This document shows, piece after piece, positions 47,117 through 59,756 of a DNA stretch of 64,000 bases (position 1 is the first letter of the stretch; each line of letters opens with the position of its first letter). The DNA comes from Tethya wilhelma (Eukaryota; Porifera; Demospongiae; Tethyida; Tethyidae). The notes beneath the pieces were generated by a model. The model was not told where the DNA came from. It searched no databases and saw only the letters and a program-made list of their open reading frames with translations. The translations under genes were made by a program, and so were the position numbers. The DNA lies in NCBI GenBank assembly GCA_964030475.1, contig CAXIPT010000008.1:2046141-2110140 (forward strand), given 5' to 3'.

Positions 47117-47439
47117 CATGCAGCTATATCATTTTAAAGCTCTAAAGTTCACTAATGAGCACTTATAGTACAAGGTTAATTGAGAAGAGGTTGGCTTTGT
47201 GGTTGCACTGTTTGCTTTTGGCAATTTGTCATGGGCAAATTAAACACTATATAACCAGTTTGCAAATTGCACAATGCTCTTTCACATTTTAGAAATAATT
47301 TAAAATGCGTGGAACATATATATGTTGCAACATCTTTGGGGGGGGGGTTGACTTATCAGTAGCAAGAATTAACTGTTGTTGTAGTATATGAAGCCTTATG
47401 GCATCAAAGGAAAACTATTTTTCTATATCCCATACTACA

Positions 47440-47647
47440 TACCGTATAGCGGGAAATTTTCGTGAGGGAAAAATTTCGTTCTTTTCGTTCCAGACAGCAT
47501 GAAAACGAAAATTTTGCCCACGAAAATCTGAAATTTTTAAAATGTGGCTGCGGGGTCATGGGTCCAGAACGAAAATAAGACCACGAAAACTTGTTTTCAA
47601 GGCCTGAAACGAAATTTTAACCGCACGAAAATTTCCCGCTATACGGT
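47440..47647. mobile_element. Foldback with TACCGTATAGCGGGAAATTT ends
   Basis: The ends TACCGTATAGCGGGAAATTT and AAATTTCCCGCTATACGGTA are perfect inverted repeats; the interior holds CGAAAAT units. Related to 5965-6196. Confidence 0.8.
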
Positions 47648-48093
47648 AGTGAGTAAGCGCTACTAGACTGCAACATCCTATGGTTGGAATATAGAGCACG
47701 GCTAGGGATGATAGAGCACGGATAGGGATAATAGAGCACAGTTGCAGCAAATGCAGTTTGCTTTAGAGTTAGAAAACAAAGTTAAGACTGATAGAAATTT
47801 AATTACCTGGATGTCAGGCTATGACAATGCGCTAACTTGAGCCTTTTGTTTGGAGGGCCAGTGTTTCCCACAAAGAGGGGTAGGGGGGTGCTTCCCCCTC
47901 CTTTCAATTTTCTCCTTCCCATATTAATACATATAAAACTACTATTTTTCAGAGGATTTTAAGCAATTCTACCCACTTCCCCCCCTCTTTACTTTTGTCC
48001 CGGGAGGAAACACTGAGGGCTATCTAGCTCCAAAATTTTGCTCTAAAAATACAGAATTGTACTCTAATTTGACTTTCTCATACTACAGACCAG

Positions 48094-48488
48094 TTAAAGG
48101 TGCTATTGCACGGAAGTTGTACGCGTAGTAATTTACACCGCATAGTGAAGCCATAATGTGCGTAGAACAATATGCGTGTATAAAAATGTGCGACCACATG
48201 CAGTTTGAATTTGAACGCTTACAAGACATGATAAGCAGTAGAAGCACACCAAGAGAAATAACGAGGAAAAAAGAAGCTAGATGAGTGTAAGTCTAAGCGT
48301 ATAAGTATGTCAAATAGCTGCAACTTGCCACGTGGTCACAAAGAAAAATTATGCGTACGTTGGAGTCAACGCGAAAATAGGAGCGCAAATTGCATTCCAA
48401 TGACGTATTTTCAACCAATGAAATTTCAGTATTGATTTTTGGGCCATTTTTTCAAAACGTTGCTGCTTCCATGCAATAGCACCTTTAA
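48094..48488. mobile_element. 395-bp foldback on TTAA with AAGGTGCTATTGCA ends
   Basis: The termini are TTAAAGGTGCTATTGCACGG and CATGCAATAGCACCTTTAA, both ending at TTAA. A diverged inverted relative lies near 49300-49400 (GCCCAAAAATCAATTTT, GTCATTGGAATGCAATT). Confidence 0.75.
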
Positions 48489-49529
48489 TATACCCTAAAC
48501 ACTCATACTCTACGTAAATTATTGGGTGAGGGGAAGTTCGAGAAGATCATGTAGCACAAGGCGAACTCGCGATGGTGCATTAACTAATACTAAAGTCTAA
48601 AATTTTTATATGTAGCATGACTATTGGGTACAAAATTGAGGGAAACATTCTTTGAGTCTGTGTTAATTGATCTACTGAAAAATTTTTTTGTCTTCATGTG
48701 CTTGTGCAAGGCATCAGATTTTTGTATCGTTTTTTAAATGTCTACCAGCGATCCACTCGCAATTTACAAACATTAATAATTCAGGAAGTACTACATAAAT
48801 GCATTCCACAGTTTAATTATTTCATTGCGAACTTCCAATATTTTCACAAGTCTATGAATATCTTTTAGGTCAATTGTGAGCTAGGTTTAGTAGATCAACT
48901 CTTTCTCTCTGAAAAATCAAGTCTGACTACCAGCAGATGCTTCTATGTGGATCAGTGCCATTTTCAGAGGCCATTCCAAACTGTAGCGCTGAAGTAACTC
49001 AAGAAAAAGTGGGGAACAATTTGTTTTCCCAAGTGTTATGATAACAATTTTGACATCAATCTGTATTGCTAGGATAGAGCTTCAAGAAAATCCGGTCACT
49101 AGAAGTTTCTGCAACTCACAATTCCAGCTACGCACTCTTGAATATATTGTCCATTTTTACTAGTACTGCCCATATAAAAAGTACTTACCCAATAAGTGGG
49201 CGGAGCAACTACACTTGTTCACTGACGACTACATACCTGTTCCACTTAAAGCATTACTGTTTTTGTGTTATTTTACAAGACTTAAGGCACTCTCTCGTGG
49301 AAGTGATTCAGTTTGATTTCGTGGCCCAAAAATCAATTTTCAAATCTGATTGGTCATGTATATGTCATTGGAATGCAATTATTTTGCGTAATTCCAAACG
49401 TTGCAGTTCATTGTCGACGTCCATGTGTCTGGTTTCAGTGACTAAAGCGCTGGAAGCTGTGTATAGCCAATGAATGCAGTTGAGAGCACGCTAGTGCTAC
49501 CTTAGTCTTATTCCCAGGTTTAGAACTTC

Positions 49530-49800
49530 TCATATTGACACAAACTTTTTGCTAAGTACTGACTGTTTTTGAGATAAATGTGAAGTGCTTACCATCTGCT
49601 GCTGCTGCTGTGAGGAGTCTAAGCTGCCAGCAGCCTGGCATTTTTGTCCAAACTGCCATAGTCCACACAAACTTGTACACATAGTTAATTTTGCGCACAC
49701 TTGTGATCTGTTTGTGGCTTCATTACGTAATGTAAATTTGAATTTACTTCCCATCCGTGAGGAAGTGCCTTTAAGTCCCCTAGATGCCTCATTATGCTGT
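49530..49800 (-). other. Open stretch with splice-like ends, unproven
   Basis: Between a possible acceptor (acaaaccag) and donor (gtaagc), one frame reads SRGLKGTSSRMGSKFKFTLR and ends QQQQQM; another gives LPHGWEVNSNLHYV, which looks superficially like a WW domain start. Neither reading is convincing. Confidence 0.2.
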
Positions 49801-50223
49801 GTGCTGGTTTGTAAAAGGGTAAAATATACGTAGTAGCTAAAGAGCCAGCACTGGCACACTGAAATAGCATCTAGAGAGCTGGCAATACATCACGTGACTA
49901 ACCACATGTGACGTTATGAATTAATATTAAAGCGCTACACAATGGCCATATAGTGCACCAAGTTTTTGAGTTTGCTGTCGAGTGCCAGTGTACGTCAAAA
50001 TTCCGAGGGAAACTTTGTAGGAAAAAAATATATATATATGTTCCACGCATTTTGAGAATTTGCGCAATTTGCAAATTGCACAGCGCATTTTGGAATTTTT
50101 TAAAATGCGCACGCATTTTGAATTATTCCTAAAATGCGCAAGAGCACTGCGCAATTTGCAAACTGCATAGCACAACAGCAAACAGTGCAGCCACAAAGCC
50201 AACCCTCTACTCAATTAACCTTG

Positions 50224-50996
50224 TTGGGGCGAGCCTGAGCGAAATTTGAGTAGACTTGTATGAACAAGCTACTTAGTGATACTCTGCTTTAGCTAGAATA
50301 GATTACCTATTGTTGATCAATGAGTTTGAGCTATATGGCTTGAGATGCTGAGCAACTCTCATATTGAATTGCCCAGAGATCAGGATAAACTGATTGGTTT
50401 TATCTGGTCCTGTCTACTGTAACATGTGTCTACTCTATCAACCACAACAGTTATGGCTGCCACGGTTTTACCATACAGCTGGACTGGTCCTGTCTTGGTC
50501 TATTTTAACTAGTCTCTTGCTTTCCTGCTCTATAGCTTTCTCTGCTCCTTTTTTTTGTTCCATCATTCATCAGTGATGTCCTGACAGCTACAGTATGCTT
50601 GATCTGTCTTCAGAAGATGGCCCTGACTCAGACCATGATTACCTATGCTCAGACTGGACCTATTTTTTGCTTTTGTTGCTTGATTGTTTGCTCCATTGCT
50701 GCTCTCTATAATTGCAGGTCTGAGATGGTCTTCTACGGTGGCAGCTAGCCGCTGACTGGTCTGTTTCGTTCCGGTTTTACTTCTCTCAACTCTGACAACG
50801 TGTTTCTCTCCAACTTTTCTCATGGGAATTCGTTAAATTAAAACATACGGAAATGCACGAATTGACGTACGAGCGCGAGCTAGCTTCCGGTTCATTGAGA
50901 CTATTTAGAAATGCGCGGAAAGACGTACGGGACAGACAAACAAACACCGCGAGCTACCGACATGACTAAGAGGGGGCTCGCTCAGGCTCGCCCCAA
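50224..50996. mobile_element. 773-bp foldback with TTGGGGCGAGCCTGAGCGA ends
   Basis: Left TTGGGGCGAGCCTGAGCGAA and right TCGCTCAGGCTCGCCCCAA are inverted repeats. A minus-strand open frame of 86 codons (50563-50823) lies inside without recognised domain. It interrupts the right arm of 46507-51325. Confidence 0.75.
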
Positions 50997-51384
50997 TAAG
51001 TGCTTATTAGTGAACTTTTGAAGCCATGAGATATGGATAGCAAGCTTATACACTGTCTGCCTGTCAGGTCTGTATAGGGGATAGCTTTACATGCATGCAT
51101 GTAGCTATATAATTTGTAAGCCTCTATTGAAATCGGTTCCCAACAGAAGGGTGTTGTGGGTAACCTCATGCAGTTCTTGAAACATTGTCCTGTCTGACTA
51201 TGCCAAACAAGACAGAAGCACTAGATATCCATCAGTGCAAGTTATTCAATTGAAAGATGCATATACTCAATGTGAGGTCAGTATAGAGAACACAAGGGCT
51301 TTCTAATCTTGTATAACAATTGACAGGTATAGCTATACTAGCCTGAAGACATACAAGACTAATGATTGGAACGCTAGATGTAAA

Positions 51385-52181
51385 GTACAGTGCTTCCAAG
51401 GTAGTCAGGGAAATTTTTTATTTTGTTATATTTCTATCAAAATGAATTTAGTAATACTTCAAATGCATGAATTTACCACTAAAAACGTTCAAAATCCTGT
51501 CTCTTCGAGAATTCTTGCTTGTCAGTATAGCCAATACTTAAGCATGTGTACCGCGTGACGTCACTACGAAATTGATCGCTTGACTATGTACGAGTCCAAT
51601 TGTACGCATTTGACGTCACTTATTTTGCTAGTTTACGTGCATAAGTCATCAATTTTGCAATGCATCTGCAAACGTAGCTGAATGCGAATAAATCATTCCA
51701 TTTTCCAGCCGTGTTCATGCTACTCATGAAACAAAGTTGACGAGACTTAAACTACATGTACCCCCTATCTAAAACTGCGAGGTTTTTTCTTAACTCGTTT
51801 TGCTTTGCTTATACTGTTCTAAAAACTTTTGCACCTCAAAATTACAACATTTTTGCTACATTCTGCACAACTATCCGCATATACTTTGGAGTTAAGAATT
51901 CGGACCAACGCCAAAAGTTGACCACTTACAGTATCTAGTTGATGCTCAAGGCTTTTTTCTTAACGCAAAACGGTTCGCTTATACCGTTCTAAAAGTGCAA
52001 TAATTGAAGCCATATCTCGCACAGGAAGTAGTGATACGCCCCCTCTTTCCTGGTGAAGCACCACAAGTGAGCAATGTTTGTATGTGTATCATCAAACTGC
52101 AGTTACATGCCATGAGTGTCTCTGTATTTTGCAAAACATACAAAATCGAAAGTTTCCCTGACTACCTTGGAAGCACTGTAC
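51385..52181. mobile_element. 797-bp foldback with GTACAGTGCTTCCAAGGTAG ends
   Basis: The left end GTACAGTGCTTCCAAGGTAG with TCAGGGAAA pairs with the right end TTTCCCTGACTACCTTGGAA..GTAC. Inside, the motif TTCTTAAC..GCTTATAC.GTTCTAAAA occurs twice in direct orientation (51785, 51958). Confidence 0.75.
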
Positions 52182-52901
52182 ATACTGACTTTCAAGAGAA
52201 TCATATCATATACAGTAGGTCCTGAATAAGACTAAGGTTATGCAGATGCATGCTGTTGATGAAGAGGTATGTCAACTTCAAGAGCTATGAACAGAGATCT
52301 GCTGCATACATGCATGTCAAGTTAGCTGAACATGTAATACTAGGATGTAATACTAGTCTAATAGAAAGGACTACTGGCACTGGCACACTGCAGACAGATC
52401 ATGCAACATTAAAAAAATACATGCAGGCTATGCCCTACCTGACAGGCTGTAAGAACAGTTCTTTTTATAAGCCTTCTTTCAATAGTTTCCAAATTGCGCA
52501 ACTGGTATAGGTCGTTCCTAGTTTACACAACTAAATTGCGCAATTTGCAAACTGCGCACAAAATTGCTCAATTTGCAAAATGCGTGCGCATTTTGACGAT
52601 TTCCAAAAAAAAATTTTTAAAAACGCGTGGAACAAATATATATCATACGTACCACCGTACTTATAGTAGGAATAGGCCGACTGTCCCATAGATACAATAC
52701 AAAATGTTGGCCACGATAAAAATCTAGTTAAACAAAATTAAACCTTCAAACTTGCTCAGAAGCTCTCACTGAAAGATTACCAACTGCATGCAAGTCCTAA
52801 AACTCACAAAAACTTTACGCAGCACTCATAGAGAGTGCTATAGTTGGAAGCCACAATAGTGCCTTTTTAGTTCTTACTGATGTACTTCTTAACTGACTTA
52901 C

Positions 52902-53013
52902 TTGAAAAGGATTTCCAGAGAAACAGAATTTGTTGAGCCAACTTTGACAGCACAAAGTAAGTTCTTTTCATGGGTACTACATTCCTTAATATTCATTTTC
53001 ATCATAAATAGGC
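52902..53013 (-). other. Second copy of the 112-nt exon-like segment
   Basis: The copy reads IKECSTHEKNLLCAVKVGST with splice-like ends tttgtttag and gtaagt. See 39201-39312 for the comparison. Confidence 0.45.
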
Positions 53014-53025
53014 CTAAACAAAAAG

Positions 53026-53748
53026 TACAGTGCTTGCAGTCTAAGAGTAGAATTCGTGTTTTTGCCTACAAGTAACAACTTTGTCAAATCTAACTCTAAT
53101 TTTAAGCCTATTTTTGAATGGATAAGCCTAGTTATGAGTTTAAGTTCACTCTAATGTGGCTCAGGACTGCTGAACACTTTGCCCCTCCCTAATTTTTAGG
53201 GTGTGGTCATAATCAAATCTGACGTTTTTGTGGAATTTTATAGTTCTAACCCCGATATCTCTGCTAGTGCAGGGTTGCAGAAGAAGCTGATGGTACTCAA
53301 AGCTAGTTCATTTAATGACAAACTTGTCATGCAAGTTTCAGATCTTAGCTCTTAATATTTCTTCAGTTTCTCACCTAACCGAAAATGGTGTCAAAAAGGC
53401 CAAAAAATGCTCATTGTAAGTGATGTATATGCTCTTAGCCAACCAAAATCCTGCACAAGATGGACAAACTGGTGGTCAAAGCTCTTGTAAAGTTGTAGAC
53501 CTTAGCCGTAAATGGTTGGTCATTTTCTCACCTAACATATTTCCCAGAAAAGCTACACATTGGAAGCCATATCTCTGCACTTAAAGGTTGCCATGACAAC
53601 ATATTGAGTCTTGTTATAGAGTTATGACCAATATTGATGATTATCCAAAAAAAATTAAATTAAAGATGCTTTGTTTAGGAATTATAATATTATATACATG
53701 CATAATCCCAAAATGGGGAATTCTACTCTATAGACTGCAAGCACTGTA
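53026..53748. mobile_element. 723-bp foldback with TACAGTGCTTGCAGTC ends and an X-box-like site
   Basis: The ends TACAGTGCTTGCAGTCTAAG and GACTGCAAGCACTGTA pair (also GAATTC next to them). The first ten bases match those of 51385-52181, so the two are relatives. It contains GTTGCCATGACAAC at 53588-53601, close to the RFX consensus. Confidence 0.7.
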
Positions 53749-53817
53749 GAAAGCTTTGAAACAGCATTTGTATCCCGGGAAGCCATAGTATTAACACATT
53801 TTTTCACAGTGTATAAC

Positions 53818-53895
53818 GTGAAGAAACGTGAGCAAGGGGAAAACCGAGGGCAATACGTATATTTCCCTCGGTTTTCCCCTTCATATTACCGTGGT
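53818..53895. repeat. Perfect hairpin around ATACGTAT
   Basis: AAGGGGAAAACCGAGGG and CCCTCGGTTTTCCCCTT are exact complements around a short CAATACGTATATTT loop. Function unknown. Confidence 0.7.
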
Positions 53896-55565
53896 AGCTG
53901 TTCAAGACTCCGAAAAGATACTCCAGCGCTTCAAAGAAACTTCGGAAGACTTCAAGAAGACAGTGTTAGTGTTGCTTTTCCTCGTAGATAATATTTTTCT
54001 CTGTTTCAAGAGTGAATTTTAGCGTATAAACCCAAAGTTGAATAAAACTCTTGCTCAAGTCAAAACTGCTCTCAAACAGCTCAAAAGTGGTAAGAAACTA
54101 GCGACAAGTCTAAGCGCTGGGATACAAGCATTTTAGAACATGCCTACTGATGGGCATTCCTAGTAGGCATGTTCTAACATAATATACATAAATTCATGTA
54201 CTAGAATACGGCCATCTTTGTAGGTAGAGTTCAAATCTCCAGTATAATGAAGTTCATGTAGCTGTTTTTCAAGCTTTTTGTAGGGACTAACCAGTCTCTG
54301 ATAGTTTTTCCACACTGTAGTGTTGAAAAAAGTGAATGAACAAGTATTAAAATTTTAACAAAATTAGTAGTGTAGGAATGGGCAGTGCGGTAAAAAGTTT
54401 TGGAACAAGGCATGGTCTCAATTTCAGCACTTGACTACTTCAATTTTTTACCCAACTCTTGGCTGGCAGTCCAGTTTATGTTATATACCAAGTGATTAGC
54501 TATAGTTGAAATTTGAACTCAATATGATATAAGCTACAGTATTATTGTACAGATCATCACAACACGCAACTAATGTAAGACTCAAGTTCAGCATGTATAG
54601 GTAGTGTTTCTTTTGACCTAAAACAAAGATGATAATTCAAGGACATAAGTTAAACTGAATGCATGCGTTTACCTTTCAAGCTCATAGGTACTTTATACTG
54701 AGTAGAGTCTTGTGTCCTCTCTCTCTCTCCACTTTGTTAGTTGACAACTAAGCCTAGCACAAAATTACATAGATATTCACAAGATTCTGTGCTGTTCAAA
54801 ATTTTTTTCTCACCTAAAACACTCAAAATTGTGCTGTGGACCATGAAAGACGACAAATTTTTCTCAAAGGAAAGTCTTTTATAGCATTTTTGTCGAAGTT
54901 TTGTGTTTATCTTTCCACTTTTTTCCCTTCTTTGATAGCTATGTCTAAATTGAAACACAAAATCAGAATTTACTGTTATTATATACAGTCTACTTTTTAC
55001 CTTAGACACTTAAGTTTGTACTGCTGACCGTATCAGACATCATCTTAGCTTTTCCAAAAGAGTATACTTGTTAGCTTTCTTTTTAGAAGATTTTTTTTCT
55101 CCACTTCTTTGACAGCTACTACGTCTATTCCAAAATTGTGCTACTGAGCATGCTCAGTATAATTGATTACTTTAGAGATTCATTTTATTCAGTACCATTG
55201 GTTTTAATAAAATTTTTCATTACACTTCCGTGGAACTTTTTTTTTCATTTGAATTGAGCACAAAAACAGAATCAAGGCTTAAAAAGGGAAAAGCAAATTG
55301 TGATTATGTATATGCATAATAAATGGCATATAATTGGAAATGGAAAGTAAACATGGTTGTGACTACAGAGATAAGTGGAAGCTGCAGCTGCTTAGCTGAG
55401 GCAGCCATTTGTCATTTATGTTAAGATCACAGTCCAGGATCAAGTTGTTCTTCCTGTAGCCTTTTCCTTCTGTGGTAAAGTGGTTGTTTCCTTGTTCCAT
55501 CCCAATTAACTCTGTGATCTTTGACCCAGGTGAGAAGCGCAACTCCCAAGCTTGTGGTTTGTTTC

Positions 55566-55671
55566 TAGCCTCGTTCCCAGGCCTTCTGCGTGCTGCTAGT
55601 ATTGATTTATTAAGTTGACGATCTTTACCATTTTCGTAATTTTTTAGCACGCAGAAGGCCTGGTGAACGAA
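55566..55671. mobile_element. 106-bp foldback of the TAGCCTCG family
   Basis: TAGCCTCGTTCCCAGGCCTT..GCGTGC pairs with GCACGC..AAGGCCTGGTGAACGA around a short AT-rich middle containing TTGACGATC. Confidence 0.75.
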
Positions 55672-56142
55672 ATCACGTGAATGACATCAGAAAACTTGTA
55701 GCGTAGGCGGCCTAACCGCAAGCAAGACTTGAAGATTTTTTTCTTGTGCACGAGCCTGCGAGGCAAGACAAATGAGCAGTGTTTTTGTCAGAGTAGCACA
55801 GCACTACGCTAGGCAATGCTTGCTGAAATGTCTCAAAGCAGCAAGAAAGTTTGAGCAAAAAGAAGCGATGTCTGGACATACTTTAATATCACTCATATCT
55901 AAGGTCAAACTAAGTCCAAATTTATGTTTACTTGGCTGTTTTGTCTGGTCTTGATCTTTTGACTTCTATCATCTTGCCTTCAAGCTCAGATTGGCTGCGC
56001 TTGTAGTCTAGCTCCAGGTCAAAGCGCTAGTGCGCAGCATAGGCTCACAAAATTATTCACAAACTGATGATGTCATATGCAAAATACGTGGGCAGTCTAA
56101 GCAGTCCTGCCCACGCGCAAAATCACCTGTCTACCATGCGTC

Positions 56143-56251
56143 TACCCTCGTTTCCCAGGCCCTCTGCGTGCTTGAATAAAATCATCTGGTAAGGATCGTC
56201 AACGTAATTAATCAACAATAGTAGCACGCAGAGGGCCTGGGGACGAGGCTA
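56143..56251. mobile_element. 109-bp foldback of the TAGCCTCG family
   Basis: TACCCTCGTTTCCCAGGCCC pairs with GGGCCTGGGGACGAGGCTA, with CTGCGTGC / GCACGCAG next to them. It is duplicated in reverse at 61179-61287 within the overlap. Confidence 0.75.
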
Positions 56252-56893
56252 GTTTGTTTCACAATGCCATCATTTTCATCCTTTCTAGTCTAGTTTGTGC
56301 TACTGTATGCATGAACTTCCATATTTTGGTCATATGCTGTACAAAGCTAGTAAATCCATATAAATAAGTAGAGTAGGAAAGAGCAGTGCTGTAAAAGCAA
56401 TGAAAGAATTAAGACCAGACTCTGACTACTTCAATTTCAGTCTCCATTACATGTCAGTTGGCTCATGATCAAAATTCTAAAGCTGATCGAGTCACTGAAG
56501 ACTGGTTCAAGCAATCACTTGAATGATAATTATTAGCAGGCAGAGTTTGGTATATAAATTGTAGTCCTGTGCCGAAATTCAGAGTCTTGTCTAATTGCTT
56601 TTTGCAGTACTGCACTGAAAAAGCAGATGGGTCATTTCAACCAGCATATGTCAAAATAGCTGTATACAAGAACAGGTATAGCTACCCATCAATGGGTTAT
56701 GTCAGTGATGCTTGGAAAACTTTGTTGTAGCTACCCCAGTTGGTAATATTAATGCTTTAGTGGTTAAATTAACTGCTATTATAGGGTAAAATAACCGCTT
56801 AATTGGGTTAAATGCACAATGGCTTTCACTAAGCAATGACATCATTATAATGCTTGCATTATACTAATTGTATATGAATGTACACACACATAG

Positions 56894-57036
56894 GAGTTTA
56901 AACAGCTATGGCCACAACTTGATCTTATACTTGATGGTGGGAAAATAGTTCGGGAAGAAACACCTCAAAGTAGACTGGGCTCTACTGTACTCAACTTTGC
57001 CCAAGAAGGAATGTTTTCGATCATTAGAGAGGGCAG
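56894..57036 (+). CDS. YRDC: YRDC exon 4 (residues 157-204)
   Basis: The exon reads EFKQLWPQLDLILDGGKI then SRLGSTVLNF and FSIIREG, matching human EFQDLWPQLSLVIDGG and RLGSTVVDL..FGIIRPG. It starts in phase 0 after acatag and ends in phase 2 at gtaaaa. About 20 C-terminal residues should follow in a last exon that I could not find. An identical inverted copy lies at 60394-60536. Confidence 0.92.
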
Positions 57037-58251
57037 GTAAAATGTGTATTTATTGAAGTTAGCTGGTTGCATGTATGCCAACTGGCTTTCAATTTACTGC
57101 AGACAAGCATTCACCTATTTGTTAACCTGTCTATTGATCATTGTAACCTCCTTTGACTTTTAAGAGTCCTCAGGGTAGTTAAGGTTACAGACTACAGTTA
57201 GCTCATGAATTTGCTAAATAGTATAGGCTAGTTCTTTTAGATCTATAATGAAGCAGAGATAATTTTTTGTGTCAATTTTTACAAAGCTGGCCAAAAATCA
57301 AACTGGATATGGGCGGTCATCTTACCGCTCTGTCAACAGAGAACGGCCAGATGGAGAGTTTTCTTGAAAAGAAGCAACTGAATCGTCCAGGTCGCCGCAT
57401 GTTTACTGCCTGAAAGCTGCCTAGGGCACTTTGGAGAGCACTTTTTAGCTCCATAAAACTTTTCATATTCGTGGTAGAAAGAAAATCTCGATATCAGGCC
57501 CTACAAAANAAGCGCTAGCAGTCTATTTCTTTACAGTCTATTAGAGCAAGTGTAGAGCTACATGAAAGTGCTGACTAGAAGTCTGTGGACCCTTCCTAGG
57601 CTGTGTGAGTGCTTGGTTAATACAGCAATTATTTCTGATTTTGTACAAGCTGTATTTTACTCATACTTTAGTTGCAACTCTTCTGCACTTAGCTGACCAT
57701 AGTCCAAGATGTATATAGTCTAAAAATGTATAGCTTGAGCTTCATATGTGTCTATTACTGATTTGATCAAAATTCAAAGTTCTCTTCTCCATGCCAAGGT
57801 AGCTAGCTACATAAGTGTACTTTACATTTTCATATGACTTACCTTGCTAAAACTTGGGATCAATCGAAAGCGCTTAGCCTTCTCTACTCAAAAATCATAC
57901 TGGTTTTAACTGGACTAGTCCTGAACACGAGTTATAGCTGGTAGAAATAACAGCTAATTTACAACTAGCCACGTGTAGTATGAATCTCATTATCTCCCAT
58001 ATGCTCCATACAAACCCCAAATGTTCGATAAATAGTATGTACTTCGGGGGGGGGTCTTAGTGTAGACTGGTAAGTAGCAAAATTATTTGCTTTTTTCGAA
58101 GGTGTAAAGCAACTTTTTAGCAAGTTTTCATCGCGGTTTACCCCTGGTTAATGGCGGTAATGATGGAAAATAGCGGAATACCATTAGTGAAATACCGTTG
58201 TTTATCCACATAATTCCGCGAGTTTACCGTGGATTTCCGCTTACATTTTCA
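57037..58251. other. No gene recognised beyond repeats
   Basis: I looked here and in the reversed piece 57510-59921 for the final YRDC exon (about 20 residues, starting in phase 2) and found no convincing match. Confidence 0.4.
57179..57508. mobile_element. TTAA-family MITE cut by a gap
   Basis: It begins TTAAGGTTACAGACTACAGT and stops at the N at 57509. The missing continuation is found in reverse at 59921-59762, which supports joining these pieces. The far end is replaced by the foldback 59416-59756. Confidence 0.65.
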
Positions 58252-58590
58252 CCCGGGTAGATACAAGGTGAAAAGCGCTTCTCCGTATGGCAGCTATTCA
58301 TTTCTACACTCATGTATAATTCATAAGCTACTTGAAAGCCAAGTTGATGACCCTTTTCCGTATAGACAAGTGTGCGTTATTTGGAATCGGAATATTGGCT
58401 GCCTGCCTGCTTCACCTGAAGATTTCTGGTTGTGCTGAACTCTCTGTAATGTTTCACTCTTCAATATTAATTTTAGTAGATGAATAGATATGATTTTCCA
58501 TCATAAAAAGATGAGCAAAGCAAGTAAATTATGGTAGGTACAGCTCCAGCCTCCTGAGATGCTTCACCGCTTACTGATAGCATAGATTAT
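58252..58590 (+). mobile_element. AGTACGG-family element, right part only
   Basis: The segment matches the second half of the family (TCTCCGTATGGCAGC, GACCCTTTTCCGTATAGACA, CTGAAGATTTCTGGTTGTGC, CTCCTGAGATGCTTCACC). The left end with AGTACGG is missing. Confidence 0.6.
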
Positions 58591-59127
58591 ATTCTAAACT
58601 GGATAGAGGCCTCGTCAATGGTCTCTATACTATTGAGGGGCCTCAGGCCCTTAGTAGTGCCTTCACTATGCTCGGGATGCTATAGCCTTGGGCCTTTGGT
58701 CCTCTAATAGTGTAGAGACCTTGGACACATCTAACTATTATATTCTGTGTAGAGTACGAGCTGAGATGGTGACAGATTGATGTACAATATGCTGTAAGGA
58801 AGGCAGTCTAGCAGAAAACCTCGAGACTGCCAGTTTAGTCAAGCATCATTAATTGGAACGCAGATTTCTGCAAAATCCTTTCAGGTCTAGAAAAAACTCC
58901 AAAATGTCCCAGATATGGCCATGCAGCAGTAAAAACTGATCAAATGCACCACAAAAAAGCTGAACTTTGACTTGTACAAGCTACAAACTGTTTGTGGTTG
59001 CTTATAATAGCATTGGAGGTGTCTAAAATGTGGCTTCAGTCCATGCGCTTGCATGTAGCTACGCAATGATAAATTTTATGTACGCTAATTTTGGCTGTGT
59101 TTAGGGTGTTTAGGGTATAGATCTTAG

Positions 59128-59200
59128 TACATAGTTCAGTGGTAAGAGTACTTGACTGCATGCTGATTAAAACCAGGGACAGTTTTCACAATAATTACTA
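59128..59200 (+). repeat. tRNA-like box A stretch
   Basis: TAGTTCAGTGGTAAGAGTAC resembles a tRNA D-arm region and is followed by TTGACTGCATGC. A 3' half with box B is weak. It is probably a SINE remnant. Confidence 0.3.
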
Positions 59201-59415
59201 TGCGCACTAAAAATACTGTTCAAATCTGCATGATAAAAGAAACAAACAAACAAAAAAAAAACTAAATTTTTACGACAGGTGTGTATACATAAGAAAGGAT
59301 ACAATGGTCACATACATTTTAATTTTATGCTCAAGGTGGAAATATCAAGTTTGTTATTTAGTCTCCATTAGTGATAGCAAAAACAAATTTAGAGTACGTT
59401 TAGTATATCTGTAAC

Positions 59416-59756
59416 TAGCCTAGTCCCCAGGCCCAAAAGAGGGCCTGGTATCCATTGACTGTGCATTTGCCAGTTTGTATCCAAAATCTGGGTACAAATT
59501 TCACTGTAAAATTGTCTGTATACTGGATTGTGTCATAGGTATTTTTCGAAGCACTAGGCATAGAAAAGCTAAAAGAACGCTTGTCTCTTTCCAAGCACTG
59601 ACTTGATATATTACCAGAATAAAAGAGTAGAATAGCAGCAGTAGCCAACCCAGGTAAGACCATAGATCAATTTATTATTCGCTACAATTACGCGCATGCA
59701 CAGTCAGTAGACAGACACCAGGCCCTTTTTTTGGGGGGGGGCCTGGGAATGAGGCT
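59416..59756. mobile_element. 341-bp foldback of the TAGCC..CCAGGC family
   Basis: TAGCCTAGTCCCCAGGCCC pairs with GGGCCTGGGAATGAGGCT. The open frame at 59415-59663 (minus) lies wholly inside it and is not considered a gene. Confidence 0.65.

Larger units (their letters stand above)
46507..51325. mobile_element. 4.8-kb structure with long, interrupted inverted arms
   Basis: The left arm (46507-46740 plus 47117-47330) pairs in reverse with the right arm (51325-50997 plus 50223-50000) at roughly 80% identity by eye, for example GTTAATTGAG..GGTTGGCTTTGTGG against its complement. Each arm carries its own later insertion (46741-47116 and 50224-50996). The core holds further small foldbacks and no recognised transposase. 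Confidence 0.6.
56056..57508. repeat. 1453-bp contig-end overlap, copy 1 (inverted match of 59922-61374)
   Basis: The segment pairs with 59922-61374 in reverse with a constant sum of 117430. It ends at the N at 57509. It includes YRDC exon 4 and a TAGCCTCG-type foldback. Confidence 0.9.

Noticed and set aside
49138..49473. 111-codon plus-strand open frame
   Set aside because: It overlaps a diverged copy of the TTAA foldback 48094-48488 and has no domain character.
49685..49800. WW domain suggested by LPHGWEVNSNLHYV
   Set aside because: The second Trp and the Pro of a WW domain are missing and the frame stops soon after.
57534..57554. YRDC last exon (acceptor tttacag, reading SLLEQV then stop)
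   Set aside because: It is far too short, has no similarity to the family C-terminus, and lies on the wrong strand once 57510-61374 is reversed.
57837..57875. Minus-strand exon-like stretch KAKRFRLIPSFSK with donor gtaagt
   Set aside because: It is only 13 residues with a weak acceptor and no family match.
59415..59663. 82-codon minus-strand open frame
   Set aside because: It is inside the foldback 59416-59756 and does not match the YRDC C-terminus in any splice phase.
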